A stretch of DNA of 64,000 bases from Homalodisca vitripennis (Eukaryota; Arthropoda; Insecta; Hemiptera; Cicadellidae): contig NC_060207.1 of the NCBI RefSeq assembly GCF_021130785.1, forward strand, positions 189,928,001 to 189,992,000, in the 5' to 3' direction. Position numbers and translations under genes: made by a program. Every line of letters starts with the position of its first letter. Within the stretch, counting starts at the first letter, position 1. Under the pieces are notes generated by a model. It had not been told where the DNA came from. It did not search any database and was given only the letters and a program-made list of their open reading frames with translations. Shown here piece by piece: positions 34,995 to 47,350 of the stretch.

Positions 34995-35541
34995 TAAGCG
35001 GACCCGGTTCTTTATATCGAAGAATGTAGTCATCGATACCTAATATTCCCATCTCAAATCCTAGACTATTAATCGATATAAAAGTATCTATAACCCTTAA
35101 TAACAATGATATGTTTTAAAGTAAATAATGAATTTATTATTTACAGTGATCAAACCAATTATATAACCAAAATTAGGAAAACTGAAGACGACCATATGTG
35201 CTCCTACCTCAATGTTACAGTTGTTTCTTTCCTACAAATTTCGCATAATGGGTTTTTCGGTACGAGTCCAACATGTTGAAGCCACGAAAACATGTGTTAT
35301 CATCTTTCAAAGCAATGTCGTGTAGTTTTCTAAAATTGACTGCCATTTTTAATAATAAAAATTACTTATGTAAAATTGAAATATTACCCTACGTGTATTA
35401 TTTTAACGTGTTTACAGCCGTTGATATAGATTATTTAAGTTAATAGTTCAAAATAATTAATCAGTATCGATTGATTGTATCGATGGTTATTATTAAGTAA
35501 TATCGTTTGCCAATTTCGATATAAAAAACCGGGTCCGCTTG
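34995..35541. mobile_element. Non-autonomous TIR element with ATCGAT motifs
   Basis: Left end AAGCGGACCCGGTTCTTTAT (34995) and, inverted, AAGCGGACCCGGTTTTTTAT at the right end (35541 backwards); ATCGA continues in both. Both arms hold several ATCGAT sites (CATCGATACC, AATCGATATA, GTATCGATTG, GTATCGATGG), close to the DREF-type site TATCGATA. Length about 547 bases, no coding capacity. The superfamily cannot be named and no clear target duplication is seen. Confidence 0.75.
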
Positions 35542-35544
35542 TAT

Positions 35545-38310
35545 TACCATGCCCGCCTATTGAACATTACGTGGAGCAATGACACGTAACACGTAGTTAT
35601 ACAGGTTGGATACTGTAACGTGTCTATAGTAAGGTTAACTTCTATAAACAAATCACAACTATTTTTGTTTTAGTATAAGAGCGATCAGTGGTATTCTAAA
35701 CTAATAACCCTTTATTTTTTTAAAATGCACAACTTCCAATGGAATTCAATAATCAAACTCAGTATAAATTAATAGTGATTTTAATAAAAATTTGAAATCA
35801 ATAATACAGCAACGCCAAGCTATCCTTCTTTACTTTTAATTTATTCTCAATTAAATCTTATTTATAATCCATCAAAAGTTCACAAGTCCAGTCTTAAAAT
35901 TAACAATCAATCAATCATTCAATAATTGTGTCCTTCAAGTTCTCAGTGCTAATTTTTCCAACACAAACTCAAAATAAAAATCTTCATTAAACTTCAAAAT
36001 AAAATAATCTTCTTCAAATATAAAATGAAACAAATAATAAAATAATACTTCTTCTCAAAATAAAATCAAACAAATTAAGGTAATATTAATATTTAATATA
36101 TGAACAAAGACAATGTCCAACCAGTTAAACTCAAAATTGTATCAATTTCAAACTACTTATTTTCTCTAAATTTCCAATTTACAAATTATTGAATTATCCA
36201 GAATTATCCGCTTGGCTTTGAAGGTTAAATTTAGGAACTTTTTAAAATATCTATAGAATCTCAGAACATTAAATAATTTTTTTTTTAGTAGCCTATTCCT
36301 GATTAAACCAAATTGAACAGGAAAATATCATCAAGTAATTATCTATTTCAATATTAAATTCTAACTTTCACAGTACCTCACACATCTGCTGAAGACTTCA
36401 CCAAGAAACCAAAATGACTATTATAGATTAATTAATTTAAACTTGAGACTTTAAATTTTGAAAAGAAATTTTAATCTTAAACTCAACCTTCTTCCCGAAA
36501 AATCAATACGGCAAGAGTAGGCTATCACTTCTACACGTACTTCTCTCTCTGAGCACACAGCAAAGAATCCCCTGGAAAACGTGGTTGAAGCCACCGGAAG
36601 GATCTAGAAGTCCCTCCCACCATCTAATCAACCTAACATTGGCCAATCAAAATTGAGCAAACACAGTGTCTGAACCGGATGGTACCTATCCAACCCAGAC
36701 CTGTAACCTATGCTCAATACCTAGATACAAAAGGAAGCTTCTAGCATTCCTCGAACCCGAATTGACAAGAAATTCAGCACTGCTGGAAGGCTCACAATCT
36801 TACAATTCACTTATTTTATTAATTTACAATTCTCTTAATAAAAATATAAAGATTCCTATAAATAATTAAATAAATATAGGAAGCCTCCTATAGATACAGT
36901 TATCTTTCAATGATCATTACTTTACCATGAGGTTGAGTTCTAATGCTCATACTAGAATTGAGGATGGCTGACCAGTAATCTATACTCTGTCTCTAGGAAA
37001 TACGAATCGTTTATCCTAAAACACATTAAGTGAAGACTTCTCATAATATTTGCCTCAGTTATGCTAGGAGAATCCTTTCTGATTATATCACTATTATTGG
37101 CGGCGTCACTTTTGTAGGCCACATGAAATTCAATCTGCATTGGATATCAATGTGAGATAATTTTTCTGAGATTTAAAAAACCACTATAAGGTGTTTGAAT
37201 AATGCTTGTACTTATTAGGTTTGAATCACTCAGATAGAGTATATTCCCTGGTAAATTCTTGAGCTTTAAGACCTTTTAAAAGTGTTCTACCTTATACAAA
37301 ATTGTTAGGGTCAATTTTATCAATTTTAAGGTTTGTTTTCAAAATTATTTGCTGGGGGGTTGAGCCCCCTGAATATCCCCCTTATCCATGTTGAAACAAA
37401 ACGGGATAGGTTGCAGAGATTAAGATTTTTCTAGTTACCTCAGGGATGCTAGGAACATTACGAATGTTATGTTAGAGTAAGTAGTGATGTCCATGCTGGA
37501 GACCATCTAGATTCCGCCCTGGAGGAGGAATTGGATTGGGGCACCGGATACATTGTGGAGGTTGAGAATTCTAAAATTACAAATGGAAAACTTCGGATTG
37601 GGTTTAATATTTTAACATTATGCCTCTATCTGGAAGTTACATGAGATAATCTTGGACAGCTTATATAGATTTAATACAATGTACTGTGATGGGGGTTTCT
37701 CCTAATGGCTACGTCTTAATGTTAAATGTTAATTCCCCTAAATTTACACTACAATATTATCACAATGAACATAATACGCCATTAAAAATAGTTTTGTTTA
37801 TAATTATAAAATCAGTATATGACGCAGAACAGTACAGGTTATTTAGTCGATTAATATTTTTAAATAGTACGCTCTAAAAAATCTCAATTTTTATATATTT
37901 TAAGAACACTTTAAAGTCGTATAATATGTAAAATACATTAGTAGATTAAATTAAATATACCCGCAATTTACAAATGTATTTTCACATAATTACTAGTACC
38001 TATGAACTTTAGTATATATATCCTATATCCTAAATACAATATATTATCAGGTAGTTATTGTTGATGAGGTAAATTTACGATAAACTAGTGTATGTAAAAT
38101 AACTATATAAAATTCCCTAAGAAATATCTAATGAATAAACAATCAATTATAATTTTTTCTTTGACTGGAAATTTGTAATATTTAGTGAAAATTATGAATT
38201 CGTGTGTAAAATAACTGTATTGAATTCCCTAAAAATGTTTAACGAATAAGTAATTAAATTTTAGTTTTTGTTTTACTGGAAATTTGTAATATTTAATGAA
38301 AATTATGAAT
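35545..38310. other. No recognisable gene
   Basis: 35740-36500 is rich in A/T with many CAAA and TCAA runs. 36530-36800 is less AT-rich and holds a 67-codon plus frame that I do not recognise. An open stretch of about 56 codons at 37479-37651 (DVHAGDHLDSALEEE) is unassigned. Confidence 0.35.
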
Positions 38311-38319
38311 TATTATATA

Positions 38320-38540
38320 CATCGATCCGACAGAACGTATCGAAAGAGTTGTAGCATACGGGTCCATGGACAGACAGGCAGACGGTTATCATTTTATATT
38401 TTGACCCCAAATCAATAGGGATATTCCTGAGGCCAAGAGAACCTACGTACCAATATTCAAGCAACTAGGACCACTGTCAAGCAAGAGTTATTGCACAACA
38501 TAGAAGAACGGACAATGGCACGATTTTAATAAAGGGCTGC
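38320..38540 (+). repeat. Retroelement-like tail
   Basis: GGACAGACAGGCAGACGG and AAGCAACTAGGACCACTGTC resemble strings common in tails of insect non-LTR elements. No RT frame adjoins. Weak assignment. Confidence 0.3.
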
Positions 38541-38594
38541 CGGATCCTTAATAATACAAACTGTGTAATGTATTTCTGATATAGAATCCGACAC

Positions 38595-38735
38595 TGTATT
38601 TATTTTCCAGTTCTTAAAGCAATAACAGTTTTCTACTAAACTTCGATATTGGATTCCACTAACATTCCTCCGGTATCAGTTTTAATCTGTATTTTTATGA
38701 GAGTTCGGTTTCAATAATTCTTTAATTTTGCACAA
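38595..38735 (+). repeat. Repeat E, copy 1
   Basis: CAGTTCTTAAAGCAATAACA, ACTTCGATATTGGATTCCAC, TATCAGTTTTAATCTG and CAATAATTCTTTAATT. Aligns with 47222-47350 and in part with 29803. Confidence 0.65.
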
Positions 38736-38964
38736 GCGTTTGTAGGTAGGTTTAGATGAGCGAGACAACCAGATTGGTCAATACACAATGTAATTTATGG
38801 ACATTCTCTCTAATCCCACACATAGACCACTTACCTTGGAATATCTTGTTTGTCTATGACCCTATGCTAATTCCTATTCTTACGTATTATCTTTAGATAA
38901 CTTTAATAAATAAATGCTCGAAAGCCATACATGAGATATATATGTATTATTTTTTAGTTTACGG

Positions 38965-39060
38965 CAAATGAGAGATCCGGGTTCGATTCCCGACGGAGCA
39001 AGTACTTTTTGTGATTGAATGTCTATTAAAACATTAAATTAGGCTATTGCAATTTAAAAA
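38965..39060 (+). repeat. tRNA-derived SINE, 3' part
   Basis: GAGATCCGGGTTCGATTCCC contains a perfect pol III B box (GGTTCGATTCC). The tail AGCAAGTACTTTTTGTGATT is shared with the fragment at 22237. The A-box half is not recognisable, so this copy is probably 5' truncated. Confidence 0.7.
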
Positions 39061-39276
39061 AATTATATATAAAAATTTAGAATTAAATCGAAAAATTTAT
39101 AATTGAGAATAGAACTCAAAAATTTATATTTTTACTTTTAATTATTAGCTTAAACACTTTTTGTATCCTTTTTGAAAACGACAATATTAGTCGAAATATT
39201 AAAGGATTTATGTGAAGTCTTTTTCTTTTATTGTTTAAAGAAGCCTCTGCACATTTATTTTCTGCATGCAGTATAT

Positions 39277-39655
39277 ATTCAAATTCACAACAGATATCAA
39301 CTTGATGGAGTCCACTACTGAGAATTTGAATCGCCTTCTCTAACGCAATTTAATTGCTTAAACAACTTCCATAGAACATTGAAAGTTCGTGATAGTATTT
39401 TAGTTATCAGTTTTACCGTATTTAATAGTGTAATTAATCTTATGTAGTGTATATATTATTATCAGAGCAGTTATTTCCAGTCTGAAGATTAATTACACTA
39501 TTAAATACGGTAAAACTAATAATTCAAATAGTTATTATTAACGAACTTTCAATGTTCTATGGAAGTTGTCTAAGCAATTGAATGGCGTTCGAAAGGCGAT
39601 TCGAACTCTCAGTAGTGGACTTGACTCCAAGTTGATATCTGTCGTGAATTTGAAT
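39277..39655. repeat. Near-perfect long hairpin
   Basis: Left arm 39277-39441 and right arm 39485-39655 are inverted copies with a 43-base loop. AAGATTAATTACACTATTAA and CGGTAAAACT pair exactly with the left arm next to the loop, and ATTCAAATTCAC pairs at the outer ends. Small indels only. It is non-coding and is either a fold-back element or a structured RNA source. Confidence 0.92.
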
Positions 39656-39867
39656 GGACCATTCAGTTACGATTGGATCCCGTTACTATAATAAGAACAA
39701 TACTTTTATACAGTTCCATATAATAGAATGTTGTAAGTTTTGTTAAAATAGATGTAAAGTATTGAGATCAAATATTCAATCAACCAAAAGTTTCGAGCGT
39801 TTTAAAACTTGAATTAACTAATTCTGGTTTAAATTTAAAATAAAATGCAACTACTGTGTCGGTTGCA

Positions 39868-40009
39868 TAAAACATACAGTGCACAGTTTAGTAGAACTGT
39901 AACAGTAGTTTACATGAATTTATGCACTTATTATTGCTCCTGGGTATATTCTCAAGAGCATGTTTGTACATAATGAAGTGACACTTCATTTTGTTTCTCA
40001 AGAATAATA
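39868..40009 (+). repeat. Diverged single copy of the 147-bp unit
   Basis: Follows the order of the unit tripled at 47879: ACAGT, GTAGAACTGTAACAGTAG, ATTTATGCACTTATTATTGC, CTCAAGAGCATGTTTGTACA, CACTTCATTTTGTTTCTCAA and GAATAAT. Clearly homologous but with many differences and a disrupted frame. Confidence 0.8.
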
Positions 40010-40556
40010 TTGAATGTTTTAGTGTTTATTGTTGTGTAAGTTAAGTTCTATTTTCGCCAATGGGGCGCTGTCTATATTCAGATTATATTCTGTGTGTAGA
40101 TGGAAATCGGCATTTGAATATATTAATGCTGCCACAACACAAGTTACTATGTCGTAACAATAAGACTGCAGTTATAGTGAATTTATGTTTTCACTTAAGA
40201 ATCCAGATTAAGTTAGGGGGTTAGAATTTTCCCGACAAATCCAAGGAATCGTATTATGGTTTGTTTGGATTTTACCGTCAACCTTGGATTGTTGATTGGA
40301 GACTAACACACTGAGAGTTCTTCTTCTTCCATATAGTTTTCTCCGTATAGCGAGCCCCATATTCATAGTAGATTCCGCTAACCCTGCCTGTGAAAATCTG
40401 ACAATTATGACAATCAGGGATCCGTTAAAATAAATGAAGAATTCAAAATTGTCTTTTTAAAACCTTATGGCTTGATCAATTTGAGGTCAGTAACTTTTCT
40501 GGGGTACATTTGTGTTCTGGTTGTGGTGCTTGGAGAAATCTGGCGAGGACACTTGA

Positions 40557-40800
40557 GTAAGTACTGTTAACGTTTTCAACTCGTCCAGTTCATGGAGAAG
40601 GTCGTAAGTAGTTCCATAGTTTTTTACAACTTAGGCTCGTGGGCAGTTTGAATCAAAATAGGTCGTACCGTCACATAAATGCGAATATTGTTTATAGTTC
40701 CATGAACAGATTCCAAAGTCTTTGTTCACTCGTTTCAGGTAAGGTACTGGCTTCTAACAGTCAATACTGTCAACGAGTCACGAGAAGTCCTCTGCCAATT
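40557..40800 (+). repeat. Inverted repeat, left arm
   Basis: Pairs with 41222-41470, separated by about 420 bases. Both arms carry the same frame, with NRSYRHINANIV, MNRFQSLC and GKVLASNS, differing by about four residues. TTTCAGGTAAGG inside it resembles a splice junction string. The protein is not recognised. Confidence 0.93.
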
Positions 40801-41221
40801 GCTTATTGGCTGTTGAAGGCGTTGTAGCTAAAGTATTTGAGATATAGAACTATGATACTTATTTTATACCTTCAAATTTGCATTAGTATAACATGTTTTA
40901 ACCATCTTACATAAACATAAAAGTTAAAACACATACAATAAAAAATTTCAAAGTACAAATTTTATACAACTTATATAGTTGTTTAATAAAAATGTTCGTA
41001 GGAAAAATGGTTATTAAGGAATAAATACCATATTGATTAGCAGAATATATTTATATCAACAAACATACTGTAAATATAAATCAATCTATTGATACATTAT
41101 AAGATTTACTTGAAGTGATTAATGATTAATCAAAATACCTAGTGAACGTGATTGCGTGATTGGGCGAGCAATAAACGACTCTAATTGCTTGATACCGCAT
41201 GAATGTTTTGGTGTACGCAGA

Positions 41222-41470
41222 CATGCGCCAAAGGACATCTCGTGACTCGTTGGCAGTATTTACTGTTAGAAGCCAGTACCTTACCTGAAACGAGTGTACA
41301 AAGACTTTGGAATCTGTTCATGGAACTATGAACAATATTTGCATTTATGTGACGGTACGACCTATTTTTATTCAAACTGCCCTCGAGTCTAGGTTGGAAA
41401 AAACTATGAAACTATTTACGAACATCTCCATGAACTGGACGAGTTGAAAACGTTAACAATAATACTTGAT
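41222..41470 (-). repeat. Inverted repeat, right arm
   Basis: Inverted copy of 40557-40800, about 95% identical by eye in the shared frame. A transcript crossing both arms would form a stem of more than 200 base pairs. The minus-strand frame runs on to 41181. Confidence 0.93.
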
Positions 41471-41940
41471 TTTAAAATGTTCTACTACTTACACTCGATC
41501 CAATGTCACTCATATTATTTAGAATGTTTGAAATAGACTACATCAAAACCAAGACCATGATACTTTTTGTTAAATAACATGTAGTTTACGAACACCATAA
41601 CAGTAAAATAATTTGCAGAAATTAGTAGATAAAATGTGCCTGAATTTGTTTATTTTCACATAAATAGTGGCACCTATGAACTTTCAATATGATTTGAAAA
41701 TTGTTCAAAATATAATATAATATCAGTTATTTTTAATTAGGTAACTCCACTCACCTATTTTCAAGGGCCTATTCGACAAATTACCATTGTCTATTTACCA
41801 GAAATGAAAGCGGGGTGAAGGGATTTGTTCGAAAAGAAGAAGAATAAATAAACGGTAGTAATACTGAAATAGCTTTAAAGTAGCACTTACGAAACTCTTT
41901 AATAGTAATTTGCACCAGTGTTTTAACAATATTGCCGTAA

Positions 41941-42290
41941 CTAATACCAATGAATACAAACCTTATAAGAAGCGCAAAGCCAATGTTAAAAAGTCTGCCA
42001 ATTTTTATTTGAATTTGGCAAGCTTAGCGCGTCCACCGCTAGGCAGCGTGAAGGGCGCTCGTGGCGTGGCGAGCTAGAGTGAGACAGAAGACAGAGCGGG
42101 AGCGAATGAGAAGACAGCGCGCGGCCAGTTAGACAGAGAGAGAGAACAAGCTAGAGCGAGAGGGAAAGAGGGGGAAACAAGCGCTCCTAGCGGCGGACGC
42201 GCTAAGCTCGTTTTGGCGGGAAACCAACTTGGCAGACTATTCTCCATAAGCTTTGCGCTTCTTATAAGGTTTGTATTCATTGCTAATACT
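41941..42290. mobile_element. MITE-like element with GC-rich core
   Basis: Inverted arms: AATGAATACAAACCTTATAA then GAAGCGCAAAGC on the left (41949-41980) and its exact complement on the right (42281-42250), followed inward by AGTCTGCCAA and AGCTTAGCGCGTCC on both. The centre (42040-42190) is GC-rich and full of GAGA/GAGCG strings, unlike anything else in the window. Length about 350 bases; the outer limits and target duplication are unclear. The minus-strand open frame across it is an artefact of the composition. Confidence 0.85.
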
Positions 42291-42454
42291 ATATTAAAAC
42301 AGTAGTTACACTCAAGTAAACTTATGGTGACTTCGTAACTCTGATTTAAGATTATAGTAGAACGGTCATTACACTGAACTAACTTTGTAGGACTAATATT
42401 GAACATTGAACTCACACTGTACCAATATGTAGTGGTACTGAAGGGACCAGAACT

Positions 42455-42585
42455 TGCAGACCTTATAATAAGGTAATGAGGTCGCCCTTTGATTGAAAGA
42501 CCTATTTAAGCATCCCTCGTATCTCAGAAAGAAACTTTTCTCATTTTCCTCTACAAGTTTGCATGCATCTCTTATATTTTTTATT
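42455..42585. repeat. Repeat C, copy 2
   Basis: ATAAGGTAATGAGGTCGCCC, CTATTTAAGCATCCCTCGTA, TCTCAGAAAGAAACTTTTCT and AAGTTTGCATGCAT match 34105-34250. Confidence 0.75.
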
Positions 42586-42589
42586 TATG

Positions 42590-43935
42590 GTAAGACTTTT
42601 AATTAAAAGTTGTAAATATACAATAATTGTGGTTATATAATAGTTTTTTGTATATTTTAGTAAACATTCACCTTATTTATGTGAGGAATTATCACTTGCA
42701 ACCAACAGAATGATTTATACTGAAATAAAGTCTGCTATAAATTGAATAGAACGGTTAGTATCATTATTCCCGTAAAAATCTAATAAACTCCTCTCGTTCC
42801 ATTTGGTTCTTGACCCGTGTCTTCACAAGTCCAGTCTTCTTAAATTTTTTCTTAAATGTGATTAACACAATATTCCAAAGCTAATTGGTCTTTTAGACCA
42901 CAAAGCACTCATGATCTTAATAGACTTTAAAATTTAAATCAAATTCAAGTACATTATAATTCGTTTTGCACACACTGAAGTGCTTCACTATCACTTTGAA
43001 GTAGTGGGATATGATTTTAAAATAAATATATCTGCAGTCAAACTTATTTTCCATAAAGATTTTTTTTTTTTTTATGGACAATCCTACCAGTTTCAACCCA
43101 TTTTAATTCAAAGTGATTCTGCTATAAAACATAAAAGCCGCCGTTTAATATAATAAAACTATTAAATAGATATAAATACAAATTTCATGATATCCTCAGA
43201 TGTAAATATAAAAGTTGTTTTATAAAAGCTTTGAAATTCAGAAAACTGTATTAGACGCAAAACACAAAACCTGTCAATGCGTTTAAAGAAGTGTTTTAAC
43301 TACTTAGGCCTGTCCTAACTAAAATATTATACAGCGGAAAATATTATATGTGTTTTATTTTTCAGATGAGTGGTTTAGAACATTTATTCTGCAAAAATGT
43401 ATATAGAAAATTATATGACGGACAAATATATCCTCAAAATATTTTAATTATTAACCTTTGTTACACATGAAAGCTTCCTATATTGTATAGAACAAACCAC
43501 AACTTTCTTTACATTGTTCATGATGGTTTCACAAAGATAAATGATATTAAAATAATGATTTATGACAGACGTTGTCCTGTACACACGTCTATAATTCAAA
43601 AATTTTAAACTTTGTGATTAATCTGTAATAATCTGGGCTGTTTTGATAAAAAATGTCTATTAAAAAAGTTATTACAATATATAACTTCATCACATGTACA
43701 TTTAATCACACTTCGACCAACCGATAGTGTGTGAGTATAACATGAGTGATGTGAAATATAGAGGATGTTTAAGTTAAAAACTTACTTAATCTGAAGGTAA
43801 AAAAGTTGAAACAAACTATTTTATAACAGGTATATTTTTTCAATTTACAACTTAATTTATCGTAATGCCATTGAAATGTACAATATTTTTGTTAATCCTT
43901 CAGGAGTATACACAAACAAATTAGATGATTTTCCG
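42590..43935. other. AT-rich spacer, nothing recognised
   Basis: No frame, TIR or repeat beyond a T-run at about 43062. Confidence 0.35.
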
Positions 43936-43939
43936 ATAA

Positions 43940-46500
43940 GGCTGAAGTATAATAAGTGACCTCCATCACAATTGAATTTTAGATATTTCCGAATAGCCTA
44001 TCTAAACTACTAAAATGACGAACTGAATTAGATTATAGTTATTTAAAGGCTGAATTATAATAAGCGGCCAACATCGCAATCAAATTATTGATATTTTCTA
44101 ATTAGCCTATCTAAAACTACCGAATTTCATTATCTTTGTATTTATATTTCTTGTGTGCGTGTGTATGGAGCTGAACTCCTCCTAAATGGGTGGATTATTA
44201 TGGAATGTTTTACATTGTATCCAGCAGAATGCGCTACGATCACAGTTTCAAATGTTTTATATTTTAATTCCAGGTTTTCCTGACAGTTTGTGCTGCTATC
44301 AAATATGTGTGTTGTTTTGTAACATCGTGTAATTATTGTGTGTGAGTGCTAATTGTAATATTACATTAATAGAGATTGAAGATGTTTGAAGTACATAAAA
44401 AAACTATAGATATTTATTGAAGTTATTGAACTAATTTTGAAAATTTATTGAACGAAGTGAGTATATTGGTTGCATAACCTAAGTATCATACAAATCAAAA
44501 GGTTGTGTTTCTATGTGTGAATAACTATTGTTAACAGTTTGGTCACATAAGTTCAAATTAAGTAGCATATAAATCACATGATTGAATAACTATTTGTCCT
44601 CTTCCACGAAGACGTGGCATTTTTTCTGTAAAAATAAAATTCTGTATAATAGTACACAATGAATATGAGTAAACTTATTGAATATGTAATTTTAATTAAG
44701 TAACTTCTAGATAAAAGTGTATAACAACATAGACTACGGTATCTAAAAATACTAAATAAGTATTCCCTATAGGTCTGAAGTACAATAAGTGGCCACCATC
44801 ACAATTGAATTATTGATATAATCTGAATAACCTATCTAAACTACTAAAATGACGATCCGAATTAGATTATAGTTATTTAAAGGCTGAAGTATAATAAGCG
44901 GCCACCATCACAATCAACTTATTGATATTTCTGATTAGTCTATCTAAAAACTACTGAATTACATTATAGTTATTTAAAATTACAGTATAGTAACAGAACT
45001 GGCCAACAGAATTTAATTTAAAAACCAATTCCTACATTATTAACAATAGTTATTGACACATGTGATTCTCTATTAAAATTTAATATTACAATTAGCACTC
45101 ACACAATAATTACACGATTATACAAAACAACACACAAATTTGATAGCAGCACAAACTGTCGGGAAAACCTGGAATTAAAATAAAAAAAAAACATTTGAAA
45201 CTGCGATCGTAGCGCATTCTGCTGGATCCAATTTAAAAACATACCAAGATAAAAAATAATTTATTTATAAACAAAAAATTAAACTGATCAATCGCTGCAC
45301 ACTTAATATTTAGGAATTTCAGTTAAAAGTGTATTTTACTAAAACTGCCAATTTTATATCTGGATAACCTCTATTGATATTCCTGATTAGCCTATCTAAA
45401 CTACCGAATTTCATTATAGTTATTTAAAATTACAGTATAGTATCAGAACTGGCCAACAGAATTTAATTTAAACCAATTCCTACACTATTAACAATAGTTA
45501 TTCACACATGTGATTTGTATGCTACTTAATTTGAATTTATCTGACCAATTTTGACTGCACATAAAAAATGTAAATTACAACAAATTATTTTAAATCCATT
45601 AGTTTTTTAAACTTGATTAATCTAAAATGTTAACAATAGTTATTCACACATAGAAACACAAACCTTTTGATTTGTATGCTACTTAGGTTATTTGAGGTTA
45701 ATGCGACCAATAATCTCTCTACTCATGTACTATTTACAATTTTAGCACTCACACAATAATTACACGATGTTTTATTTTTTATTTTCTTCTTTTTGCCTGT
45801 TGGCTTTTATAAACTTATAAACGCGCCACGTAGTACACTTTTTATAAACTTCATTCTATTATATTTTAATGTTATTTGCCGTATTTACTTTTGAAACATG
45901 AACCTTACAAAACAACACATTGATAGCAGCACAAACTGTCAATTTCAGTTAAAAGCTAAAACTTCCAATTTTATATCTGGATAATCTCTATCCTCCAAAG
46001 TGAGTACAGAATATATGGAAATAAGAAGTGGTGTTATTTTTATATGTTTATGCTTACTCTATGCTTGCAAGACTATTATTGATTAAACGTATGGCTGTGT
46101 TGTAATATTATAATGTTTACATAGAACAATTGGTGAAAAATTTAACTTTGAAATCTGCATTAGACTACTGATCAAGCACTTTATAATAACGTAATCTAAA
46201 TGTAAACAAATGTTTCTGCCTCTTTGGTGAACTTCAGCTGAAAATATTCACAGCTGTTAAGTATCAGTTCACTTTGTATTACGTTTCGTCGTAGCGCAGT
46301 CTGTCGGATCCTATATAAAACACTCCAACATTCAACAACAATGTATTTATTAAAAAAATTAATTAAATAAACTATTAAAATTGGACCGAATTATGAATCT
46401 AAAAACCATTCTCGGATCCAACTGAAGACACACAAAAAAGTTTCATTAAAATCGGTCCACCCGTTTAGAAGGAGTTCAGTACCATACACACGCACGTATT
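43940..46500. repeat. Mosaic of nested direct and inverted repeats
   Basis: A unit of about 108 bases (GGCTGAAGTATAATAAGCGG, CTATCTAAACTACTAAAATG, GATTATAGTTATTTAAA) occurs as two adjacent pairs, at 43941/44048 and 44772/44882, with a 3' piece again at 45374. Another block, GATAGCAGCACAAACTGTC with CACTCACACAATAATTACAC and CGTAGCGCATTCTG, lies inverted at 44230-44360 and direct at 45080-45230, with pieces at 45740, 45920 and 46290. The outer ends are GTGCGTGTGTATGGAGCTGA (44155) and, inverted, the same motif at 46500. AAAATCGGTCCACCCGTTTA at 46451 resembles retroelement tails. It is probably several insertions of one family into itself. Confidence 0.75.
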
Positions 46501-46549
46501 ACACATTTAATATTCAACCCATGTCACCGAACTAAAGGCAACGGCCAAT

Positions 46550-47215
46550 GTGTCTAGGTCATTAGCAGAAGTCATAATCAAAGGTCGCTTATCAGCTTTA
46601 CTGATGTCCAGGTAAGCCATAGTCGATGCCTAATTTGATTGAAACCAAGCTGCAAGCGAATGCGTCCAAATCAAAGGATACTTTACACTAAGTAACCCCA
46701 GTGTTTCGGACGTCAATTGGAATATATTATTTAAATATATCCTCACAAATTACATACACATTCTTCATTTATTCATGCACATTTTTACATATCATTTGTA
46801 TTAAATAAACGTGTTTATGCGTAAATTATTTTACTGAAATAATCCCTTTTGCTGTAAAGTCTATAGCTTAATCCCTTCTCAATACGATATATCCTGCGGA
46901 AAGTTTGGTTTTTACTTCCAATTCCTATGGAGAAACATGCATTATAAACGAACTTTTGTATATGTCGAAATGAACTTTTATCTAAAAATTCAAGTTTATA
47001 TACCTAACATCGTTCCTAATATATTCCCCTGAATGATAGCTTTGCTAAAACTCAGCCAACGGTGGATTAAAAGAACTTACTATCGACGTTTCAAAGGGAC
47101 GCTTTCATTTTATAAACTGCAAGATAATATTAATATTATTATACCATGTATGAGAAATCTTTAAATAACTTACTTTAATTACACATTACAGTTATGTATA
47201 AGAAATTGAAACTGG
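46550..47215. other. AT-rich spacer, nothing recognised
   Basis: No frame or matched repeat. Confidence 0.35.
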
Positions 47216-47221
47216 ATTAAT

Positions 47222-47350
47222 TTACAGTTCCTATTGCAAAAAGAGTTCACCAAAAAACTTCAATATTGATTTCAGCAACAATTCCCTCGATATCAGTTGT
47301 AATCTGTTTTTTATGTCCGTTCAATCTCACGAATCTTTTAATTCGTTTCT
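47222..47350 (+). repeat. Repeat E, copy 2
   Basis: TACAGTTCCTATTGCAAAAA, ACTTCAATATTGATTTCAGC, GATATCAGTTGTAATCTG and GAATCTTTTAATTCG align with 38595-38735. Confidence 0.6.

Noticed and set aside
38965..39060. Functional tRNA gene
   Set aside because: A good B box exists but no A box, anticodon arm or acceptor stem pairing can be drawn; it is read as a SINE fragment.
42074..42415. 113-codon minus-strand frame rich in Ser, Leu and Ala
   Set aside because: Falls in the GC-rich core of a MITE-like element; no homologous motif, and it crosses the element end.
35879..42838. 17-base match TTCACAAGTCCAGTCTT at 35879 and 42822 as a repeat family
   Set aside because: I could not extend the similarity on either side; it may be chance or a very short remnant.
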